Positions 7,640 to 13,354 of a stretch of 15,061 bases of DNA are shown here, in pieces. Position 1 is the stretch's first letter. The number at the start of each line of letters is the position of its first letter. A program made the translations under genes and the position numbers. The stretch comes from Deltaproteobacteria bacterium (lineage in GTDB: Bacteria > Myxococcota > UBA796 > SXON01): NCBI GenBank assembly GCA_947483545.1, contig CANKNP010000092.1, positions 1-15,061 of the forward strand, in the 5' to 3' direction. The notes below the pieces were generated by a model. The model worked only from the letters and a program-made list of their open reading frames with translations, had not been told where the DNA came from and made no database searches.

Positions 7640-8623
7640 CTACCTCGAGACCACTGACTTCCGGGCCACCATCGCCCGATCCGCGCCGGCGATCGTGTCG
7701 TCCACGCTGTTCCCCATCTTCCGCATCCGGACGCCGATCGTAGCCGTCGTCCCCGCGCGGGTCAGCATCGTCTGGATGCGGTCCGCCACCATCCTGATCC
7801 CTGGCTCCGCGAGCCCCACGACCAGCACGCCAAGCTCGTCCCCTTCCAGGCGCGCGACCGCGTCCTTTCCGCGCGTGGCCGTGAGCAGCGCCTGAGCCGC
7901 CCGCTGCAACAGCTCGTCGGCCGCGGCCGGCCGAGACACGCGAAGCTCCTGGAGTCCGTCCAGCTCCAGCCGTATCGCCGCACACTGCGAGCCGAGCGCG
8001 AGGCAATGCTCCTCGGCGCGCGCGGCGTACCGATCCCAGCCTCGACGGTTCAAGAGCCCCGTCAGACCGTCGGTCTCGGCAGGCGACCAGGCGCGGACCG
8101 CCGCGCGATCCTGCTCGTCGCGCGTGATTTGGGCCCCCGCGATGGTGCTGAGGAGCTGGGCGACGAGCCGCAGCATGGGCAGGTGCCCTTCGATGAGGTC
8201 GGGCTTGGGCTCAGCATCCAGCCCGCAAAGGGTGCCGAACAACGTGCCGTCGGGCAGCTCCAAGGGCACGCCGATGTACGCGCCGATCGGCATCACCTGG
8301 CCCATGGGCGCTGCGGCGTAGGCGGGAATGTCCGCGACGCGCGGCGCCACGTTCGGCCCGAGCCCCTCCACCATGCGCTCGCACAGCGTGTCCGACCAGT
8401 GCAAAACGCTCCCCGCGGCGATGCTGTACCCGCGATCTTCCACCTGAAGGACCAGCCAGCTCTTGCCCACCTTGCGCGTGATCACCCAGAGGCCGAAAGG
8501 GATGCGGTCTTGAAGGAACGCGAGGGTCGCGCGCGAAGCCTCCGCAAACCCTTTCGTGGCGGGCACCGGCACAAGGCTCATCCCCTGCTCGGCGGGTTCG
8601 GGAGTTTCAACGGAATCGGCCAC
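7640..8623 (-). CDS. GAF plus degenerate GGDEF domain protein
   Basis: This encodes 327 residues. The GTG start at 8623 is chosen because GGAGG lies four bases upstream; Met15 is an alternative. Residues about 25-165 form a GAF-like sensor domain, and a helical linker leads to the GGDEF fold starting at DGLTGLLNRRGWD (185-197). The signature is EGDEL (260-264) rather than GGDEF, and the usual D-x-D-x-F-K segment reads ELDGLQ (220-225), with no clear nucleotide-binding Asn after it. Diguanylate cyclase activity is therefore doubtful, although the inhibitory-site motif RxxD is intact as RGKD at 251-254, exactly five residues before the signature. It could bind c-di-GMP or regulate by partner contact. 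No signal peptide or membrane segment is seen, so it is probably cytoplasmic. Confidence 0.82.
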   Translation of the reverse strand: MADSVETPEPAEQGMSLVPVPATKGFAEASRATLAFLQDRIPFGLWVITRKVGKSWLVLQVEDRGYSIAAGSVLHWSDTLCERMVEGLGPNVAPRVADIPAYAAAPMGQVMPIGAYIGVPLELPDGTLFGTLCGLDAEPKPDLIEGHLPMLRLVAQLLSTIAGAQITRDEQDRAAVRAWSPAETDGLTGLLNRRGWDRYAARAEEHCLALGSQCAAIRLELDGLQELRVSRPAAADELLQRAAQALLTATRGKDAVARLEGDELGVLVVGLAEPGIRMVADRIQTMLTRAGTTATIGVRMRKMGNSVDDTIAGADRAMVARKSVVSR

Positions 8624-8687
8624 GGGACCTCCACCCCGATCCTATCTGAAAACTGTCGGCCGTTGGGGGCATCGACCAGAACTGCTT

Positions 8688-8779
8688 CCACCACTTTGGG
8701 ATCATCGTGATCCCGAAGTGAGTCCACCACTTTGGGATCATCGTGATCCCGAAGTGAGTCCACCACTTTGAGATGATCG
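8688..8779. repeat. Tandem 36-bp palindromic repeats (two perfect copies plus a partial third)
   Basis: Copies at 8688-8723 and 8724-8759 are identical over 36 bases, and a partial third at 8760-8779 keeps 18 of 20 positions. Each full unit can fold into a stem of 13 pairs around TCG: CACTT, one T-G wobble, then GGGATCA, pairing with TGATCCC and AAGTG (arms 8692-8704/8708-8720 and 8728-8740/8744-8756). On the minus-strand transcript the wobble becomes a C/A mismatch, so the plus-strand RNA folds slightly better. The array lies between the Nudix and GGDEF genes and overlaps the Nudix 3' end. Confidence 0.85.
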
Positions 8780-9133
8780 GAGGGCGTTGAGCAACGGGAT
8801 GTCGGCCTCTGCCCAGGCCAGGGTTGAGAACCCCGAGGGTAGGAGCCAGCGAAGCGCTACATGCTCCAGCGGCTTCGGCTCCCCCGCCAGGAGCTCACAT
8901 CGCCAACCGCACAAGCGCACCCCGTCGTGCTCGACCTCTCCGAGCCGTTCGACCGGGCGCACCTCACACCCCAGCTCCTCCCGGATCTCCCGGACGATGG
9001 CCATCTCCTCGGTCTCGCCGGGCTCGACCTTGCCTCCCGGCAGCTCCCACAGCCCCCCATTCCGCTTCCCGGCGGGCTTCAACGCCGCGAGCAGACGACC
9101 GTCCCGGACGATCGCCGCCGCGACGACGTGCAT
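8738..9133 (-). CDS. Nudix hydrolase, MutT-like
   Basis: This encodes 131 residues. ATG at 9133 is chosen because it overlaps the radical SAM stop by one base (TGATG) and starts exactly at the Nudix fold (MHVVAAAIV); the open frame upstream lies inside the radical SAM gene in another frame and looks like shadow. The Nudix box spans 34-56 with all key residues: G34, E40, R48-E49, E52-E53, G55. The preceding LWELPGG (28-34) and the short length fit MutT-like enzymes that hydrolyse oxidised or other (d)NTPs to monophosphate and pyrophosphate; other nucleoside diphosphate-linked substrates are possible. It is the last gene of a three-gene operon. The normal fold seems to end near LLNALR (114-119); residues 120-131 and the TGA stop are encoded by the 36-bp palindromic repeats. 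Confidence 0.85.
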   Translation of the reverse strand: MHVVAAAIVRDGRLLAALKPAGKRNGGLWELPGGKVEPGETEEMAIVREIREELGCEVRPVERLGEVEHDGVRLCGWRCELLAGEPKPLEHVALRWLLPSGFSTLAWAEADIPLLNALRSSQSGGLTSGSR

Positions 9134-10581
9134 CAGACCGGTGCGGTCCGACTCTGGGCGTTCAACAACTCCAACTTGAGGATCGAGAGCGCGCCCTGCG
9201 TCAGGCGCTTGAACTCCGCAGGCGTCGCGAGCTGGGTGATGGCGCGGGCGATGAACCGGGGGCGCGCGTAGAACTTGCGGTGCGCGATCTTGAGCAACTC
9301 CAAGATTTGATCCTTGGTCAGGTGCTCCTCCCAGCAGGCCGGGACCTCCACGCCGCACAGCGGATCCTTCATCAGCCGATCCCAGCAGTCAGCGGGGTAG
9401 AGCCCCTTCTTGGCGCCATCCTCGAAGCTCTCGGTCCCGGGGTAGGGCGAGAACACCGCAAACACCGCATAGTCCGCGTCCAACTTGATCATCTCATCGA
9501 CGTTGTGGACGGCCTCGGCCATCGTGGGCTCGTGGGGCCCGCCGAGCATGATGTATGCGACGGAGCGCACGCCCTCTTCGCGGCACCACTTGAACACGCG
9601 ATGCACATCGTCGGTGTCGCAGTGTTTGCCCCACTTGTCGAGGCCCTCGTTGTTGGCGGACTCGACGCCGAAGTGGATCTTCGAGCAGCCGGTCTCGCGA
9701 CAGCGGCGGATCTGCTCCCGCGTGGTGCCGGCGATCGTCGTCTTGTAGCCCCAGTGGAACTTGACGCCACGGCGCTCGATCGCGTCGCAGAACTTCAAAA
9801 CCCACTGGCTGTTCGGGGTGAACAGGTCGTCGATGAAGTGGGTCTCCGTGATGCCGAGGGAGACGCAGTGCTCCATCTCGTCGAGGATGTTCTCGATGTC
9901 CCGCATCCGGTACTGCTTCTTGTACGTCAGGCAGAAGGGGCAGGAGTGCGGACAGCCGCGCGAGGTGATCGCGGTGGTGTTCAGGGGCTGCTTGCAGCCG
10001 GGAAGGTAGTACTCTCGGTAGCGGGTGCGCGCGCGGTCGGGCCACGGGTAGGCGTCGAGGGACTTCGTGGACTTCCGGTCCTTGTTCTTGACCAGTTGGC
10101 CGTCTTTGCGGAACCAGACGCCGTCGATGCCCTCAAAATCCTTGCCGGCGTTCTGCGCCTGCACCATGTCGAGGAACGCATCTTCGCCGTCGCCGGTCGT
10201 GATCGCGTCCACATCCCTGAGGCCTGCGGCATAGTCCGGGAACATCGAGCAATGCGGGCCGCCCAACACGATTTTTGCGTTGGGGTTGAGCTTCCGGACG
10301 GTGTTCACCGTCATCTGCACGTCGGGCAGCGAGTGCGTGTAGCAGGAGATGCCGACCAGATCGAGCGGGTAGCGCTTGAGCTGGGCTTCGAAGTCCGGGT
10401 AGTCCAGATCGTCCACCACGGGGTCGAAGATCTCGGCCTTGAACCCAGAGCGCTTCTCGATCGCGGCCTGGATGTACATGAGCCCGAGGGGCGGGAAGCA
10501 GTAGACGCCGTAGGCCATCGCCTTCGGGATGCCGGCCCAGACACGGAGCTGCTCGGGCGGATTGATGAGGGTGATGTCCAT
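9133..10581 (-). CDS. B12-binding domain radical SAM protein
   Basis: This encodes 482 residues. The ATG at 10581 has GGAG eight bases upstream. Residues 1-160 form a cobalamin-binding Rossmann-like domain of the type found before radical SAM cores, with INPP (6-9), PPLGLMYIQA (30-39) and LGGPH (106-110). The radical SAM core starts around 200, with the cluster motif C210-x3-C214-x2-C217 in SRGCPHSCPFC, which binds a 4Fe-4S cluster and S-adenosylmethionine. Later segments, GYKTTI (278-283), HFGVESAN (303-310) and YIMLGGPHEPT (343-353), are typical core strands. The layout matches the BchE/HpnP-like class; members methylate or cyclise lipids, porphyrins and natural products, but I cannot assign this substrate. 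The methyltransferase gene lies 16 bases upstream and the Nudix gene overlaps its stop, so all three are probably co-expressed. Confidence 0.9.
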   Translation of the reverse strand: MDITLINPPEQLRVWAGIPKAMAYGVYCFPPLGLMYIQAAIEKRSGFKAEIFDPVVDDLDYPDFEAQLKRYPLDLVGISCYTHSLPDVQMTVNTVRKLNPNAKIVLGGPHCSMFPDYAAGLRDVDAITTGDGEDAFLDMVQAQNAGKDFEGIDGVWFRKDGQLVKNKDRKSTKSLDAYPWPDRARTRYREYYLPGCKQPLNTTAITSRGCPHSCPFCLTYKKQYRMRDIENILDEMEHCVSLGITETHFIDDLFTPNSQWVLKFCDAIERRGVKFHWGYKTTIAGTTREQIRRCRETGCSKIHFGVESANNEGLDKWGKHCDTDDVHRVFKWCREEGVRSVAYIMLGGPHEPTMAEAVHNVDEMIKLDADYAVFAVFSPYPGTESFEDGAKKGLYPADCWDRLMKDPLCGVEVPACWEEHLTKDQILELLKIAHRKFYARPRFIARAITQLATPAEFKRLTQGALSILKLELLNAQSRTAPV

Positions 10582-10597
10582 TGCTTAGGCTCCGGGG

Positions 10598-11158
10598 CTA
10601 CGAGCGGCGGGGGAGGAAGAACTTCCAAGGGAAGAAGAGGGGGACTTCGGCGCGGTAGCGCAGGTACTCGTCGCCGAAGATCTCGACGAGCACGGGCTCC
10701 TGACGCCAGACCTTCTCGACGAGCGAGCCGGCGAGCAGGAACGGGACAAGCAGGAAGCAGAACGAGGCCGAGTTGAGCACGAAGCCCACAGCAAGCACGC
10801 CGAGCAGCTTGCCGATGACGGAGGGGTTCCGACTGTAGGCGTAGATCCCGCTCCGGACGAGGTGCACCGTGCGACCCGCCGTGGGGCTGGGGCTCCCGGC
10901 CCCGACGAACACCAGCTCGGCGTAGCTGACCCCGACGATACCGAGGCCAGCCAACAAGCTGATCGCCGCGGCGATGTAGTTCACGGGCGCAGGCAAAAAG
11001 CTGGGCATGCCGAACGCGACGTCGAGGCGCAACGACACGAGCGCGATCAAGAACGTGAGGGGAAAGAGCACGGGGATGTAGACCTTCGCCACCATCAGGA
11101 GGATCTGCGGCGTGCGCACCACTCGGAACGCACCAGCGAGGAGGGACATCGGGCTCAT
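10598..11158 (-). CDS. Isoprenylcysteine carboxyl methyltransferase/PEMT-like membrane methyltransferase
   Basis: This encodes 186 residues from ATG at 11158. ATG 11149 (Met4) has AGGGA about eight bases upstream and may be the true start; ATG 11170 is less likely. Hydrophobic segments occur at about 17-42, 58-86 and 112-146, placing it in the inner membrane. The C-terminal SAM-binding pattern of the ICMT/PEMT group is present: GIYAYSRNPSVIG (104-116, with Arg110-Asn-Pro112), then QEPVLVEIFGDEYLRYRAEVP (from Q153) and FFPWK (175-179). Known relatives methylate isoprenylcysteine, phosphatidylethanolamine, nitrite-like thiols or similar hydrophobic substrates using SAM. It is the first gene of the operon with the B12 radical SAM enzyme and the Nudix hydrolase, hinting at a shared hydrophobic substrate. 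The substrate is not determined by the sequence. Confidence 0.82.
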   Translation of the reverse strand: MSPMSLLAGAFRVVRTPQILLMVAKVYIPVLFPLTFLIALVSLRLDVAFGMPSFLPAPVNYIAAAISLLAGLGIVGVSYAELVFVGAGSPSPTAGRTVHLVRSGIYAYSRNPSVIGKLLGVLAVGFVLNSASFCFLLVPFLLAGSLVEKVWRQEPVLVEIFGDEYLRYRAEVPLFFPWKFFLPRRS

Positions 11159-11323
11159 CCCTGCAAGCATACCGGAGCGGGCACCCGTGCAGATGTGAAG
11201 GGGCGTACCGAGAAGCGATTGCCGGGGCGGCAACGCCTTCCCTCGCGGTCCAGCCACGGCGCCTTTCAAAAGTCCTCGCCGGCGCCCTGCGGGTAGGATA
11301 GTCCCGACGTCGCAGGAGCTGTC
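11159..11323. promoter_or_regulatory. Divergent spacer between methyltransferase operon and cyclase gene
   Basis: This 165-base spacer must carry both divergent promoters. On the minus strand TATGCT at 11171-11166 is a possible -10 box very close to the methyltransferase start, which would disfavour the ATG at 11170. On the plus strand TAGGAT at 11294-11299 precedes the cyclase; no good -35 is seen for either. CGACGTCG at 11305-11312 is a short perfect palindrome. The cyclase site AGGAG lies five bases before GTG 11324. All promoter calls are weak. Confidence 0.3.
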
Positions 11324-12871
11324 GTGCAAACCCGAAGCCGTACCCGGAGTGTCGTCTTCACCGACATGGCGGACTACACCAAGTCCGTTGTGGGCGCCGA
11401 TCGTCAAGAGCTGCGCAACATCCTGTCTCAGCACCAGCGACACGTCGAGCCGGTGCTCACGGCACGTGGTGGCCGGGTCGTGAAGAACATCGGCGACAGC
11501 TTCATGGCGTTGTTCGAGACCGCGACCGATGCGGTGCGGGCATGCCTGGACCTGGTGGAAGCACACCCGCCAGGAGGCACCTCCGGGGGCGTCTTCCGCG
11601 CGAGCGTGGCCACGGGGGATGTCGAAGAGGCCGAGAACGACGCTTTCGGCGAGCCCGTCAACATGTCCGCGCGCATCAACGCGCGCACGGGCGCGGGCGA
11701 GGTGTGGTTCTCCCCCGGCACGATGCACTGCATGAACCAGGCCGAGATCCCCTGGGAGTCCACCGGCCGACATGCGTTGAAGGGCATCCCGGGCGAGACC
11801 GAGATCTTCCGCGCCGTGCCGCAGTATGGCTGCACGCTGCCGGACGTCCTGATCGGCGCCATCAAGGCCAAGTCCTACAGCATCTGGACCGCCGGCGAGG
11901 CCATGCCGCCCATCAGCCCCGCCGGGCACCTGGTGCTTGTCGGGTTCCGCCCCGGCTCGCCCCAGCTCCTGGAGTCCATCGACCGGCTGCCAGTCGTCGA
12001 TCCCTCCCGGCTGTGGCTCTCCACCTACAACATCGGTTCCGCCGATCGCATCGAATGGGCGCGGCTTGGCCGAGGGCTCGTGATCGGCACGCCCGCCGCC
12101 TTGCAGACCGCGGTGCTGACGCACCAGAAGATCGTCATGCGCCCGCCGGGGTCCGACACGATCATCCTCGACAGCCAGTCGGATGCGTGCATGGACCTTG
12201 TGATCGCCGGCATCGCGCTGCCCGCCGTCCCGATCGCGGAAGTCGTGGCCGGGTACAGCTACGACTTGATGGCCGAGGGACGCTGGCTCAACCGCACCGA
12301 CCGAGCCGTGCTGCGCGTGGATGTGAGCGCCAACGGCGTGACCATCACCGTGCTCACCCCCGGCGTGCAGATCAACGGGCTGTCAGCCCAGATGAACAGC
12401 ACCTTTACGCTGGTGCAAGGCACCGAGATCCAGTCCGGCGGCATGCAGCTCAAGTTCCACGACCTGCGGGGAGAAGAAGGGTATGCGGGCGCGCTCGTCG
12501 GCGACACGCAGATCCGCGTGCCCGTGTCGAGCGGCCAGCGCGTCGAGATCGGCCGCGAACCCCAACATCCAGGCATGCTGCTGCCCGACCGCAACAACCA
12601 GGAGAACATCCGCTGGTGTCCTGGTCCCCGGGCAGCCCGGGCCCGCGAGCGTGGCTTCACCCTCGACAAGGTGCTGACCGGCCGCCGGCAGTGCGCCCTC
12701 GACGTTCAGAGCGCGCACGCCACCATCAGCGCCCTGCACGAGACCTTGCCAACTGTCTTGCTGGATCGCACCAAGTTGTCGCGCGTGCTGCAGCCGCGGC
12801 TCGCGACGTACGGCGACCTCATCCTGCTCGGCACGACCGTCGTGGCGCTTCGGGATCACGCGGACGGCTGA
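11324..12871 (+). CDS. Class III adenylate/guanylate cyclase with FHA-like C-terminal region
   Basis: This encodes 515 residues. GTG 11324 is supported by AGGAG five bases upstream and by the catalytic domain starting almost at once. Residues 8-165 are a class III nucleotide cyclase domain: metal ligands D14 (VVFTDMADYT) and D58 (KNIGDSFMALF), substrate-specifying K54 and probably D106, and transition-state residues N113 and R117 in GEPVNMSARI. The Lys/Asp pair favours ATP, hence cAMP production. Residues about 170-325 are unrecognised. Residues 328-380 (with VQINGLSAQ and QGTEIQSGGMQLKF) and 405-515 (VEIGREP at 407-413 and QSAHATI at 462-468) resemble forkhead-associated domains, though poorly conserved, so phosphothreonine binding is uncertain. 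No membrane segment is seen. An unusual coding-like stretch continues in the same frame after the stop. Confidence 0.85.
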   Translation: MQTRSRTRSVVFTDMADYTKSVVGADRQELRNILSQHQRHVEPVLTARGGRVVKNIGDSFMALFETATDAVRACLDLVEAHPPGGTSGGVFRASVATGDVEEAENDAFGEPVNMSARINARTGAGEVWFSPGTMHCMNQAEIPWESTGRHALKGIPGETEIFRAVPQYGCTLPDVLIGAIKAKSYSIWTAGEAMPPISPAGHLVLVGFRPGSPQLLESIDRLPVVDPSRLWLSTYNIGSADRIEWARLGRGLVIGTPAALQTAVLTHQKIVMRPPGSDTIILDSQSDACMDLVIAGIALPAVPIAEVVAGYSYDLMAEGRWLNRTDRAVLRVDVSANGVTITVLTPGVQINGLSAQMNSTFTLVQGTEIQSGGMQLKFHDLRGEEGYAGALVGDTQIRVPVSSGQRVEIGREPQHPGMLLPDRNNQENIRWCPGPRAARARERGFTLDKVLTGRRQCALDVQSAHATISALHETLPTVLLDRTKLSRVLQPRLATYGDLILLGTTVVALRDHADG

Positions 12872-13319
12872 TCGGGCGGGGCGCGCGATCCCGTCGACCT
12901 CCGGCTCCATGGACGCCCAGGCGACATCCTCGATCGCCTGCGAGCGGCTGGGCGCGTCGAGGCGTTGACGATGCCGAGTGCCGATTGGGCGCCGCTCTGA
13001 GCGTCGCCGAAGCCGGCGTCACGGCCCGGAATCTGCCCAAGGGCCGGGCGCGCGCGAAGTCGCCTGGTCGGGGTCCCCGCGGCCCCGTCCTGTTCTGTCA
13101 ATCCCGAAGAAAGCGAACCCGAGCAGGCCGGGCGTGCTTACTATGCGTGGATGCCCCTGGGGATGTACGAAATGCCACTGGATCTGTCCGTCTTCAAGCG
13201 CGATCTCCCAGCGGCGCTCGCTCGGAACGGGCTCATCGACGACGTGCAGGACGCGTCCTACCCAACGATGGGCCGATGTCTGATTGTCTGCGGAACCTGC
13301 GGGAATAGCAAGGTTTCCG
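12872..13319. other. 448-base spacer without a convincing gene; possible decayed coding sequence
   Basis: No confident gene, RNA or terminator was found here. Immediately after the cyclase TGA the same frame stays open for 42 codons to TGA 12998-13000, with 33 of 42 third positions G or C and a protein-like end (GDILDRLRAAGRVEALTM, then a short tail ending WAPL). This may be a lost C-terminal extension of the cyclase, a readthrough product or chance. The rest is high GC with Arg/Pro-rich frames that look like noise, apart from the weak candidate at 13151-13354. Confidence 0.4.
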
Positions 13320-13354
13320 ATGAAGCTCCAAGTCCTTCGAGCCAGGGGGGCTGA
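13151..13354 (+). CDS. Possible small protein, unrecognised
   Basis: This would be a 67-residue protein starting MPLGMYEMPLDLSVFKRDLP, followed by a segment with IVCGTCGN (two Cys three apart). The first 55 residues have a balanced, protein-like composition, unlike the Arg/Pro-rich noise frames around it. Against it, there is no Shine-Dalgarno sequence before the ATG, the same frame is open upstream without a better start, and the end overlaps the start of the sensor gene at 13320 by 35 bases. It could be the 3' remnant of a broken gene. No function is suggested. Confidence 0.22.
   Translation: MPLGMYEMPLDLSVFKRDLPAALARNGLIDDVQDASYPTMGRCLIVCGTCGNSKVSDEAPSPSSQGG

Noticed and set aside
6648..8006. 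452-residue minus-strand frame overlapping the transporter and GGDEF genes
   Set aside because: Low-complexity Arg/Gly-rich product that conflicts with two well-supported genes.
8578..8766. 62-residue minus-strand frame encoding repeated DHDDPKVV peptides
   Set aside because: The repeated peptide simply reflects the 36-bp DNA repeat (a multiple of three), and the frame runs into the GGDEF gene start; no independent sign of coding.
8688..8779. CRISPR array
   Set aside because: The 36-bp units abut directly with no variable spacers, and no cas genes are present.
9134..9358. N-terminal extension of the Nudix protein by 75 residues
   Set aside because: It lies wholly within the radical SAM coding region in another frame, looks like shadow sequence, and the TGATG overlap gives a natural start at 9133.
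8824..10776. 650-residue plus-strand open frame opposite the Nudix and radical SAM genes
   Set aside because: Composition is Arg/Ala/Val-rich and motif-free, while the minus strand encodes clear radical SAM and Nudix motifs.
11542..13308. 588-residue plus-strand frame overlapping the cyclase
   Set aside because: Arg/His/Pro-rich shadow of the cyclase frame, which contains all catalytic residues.
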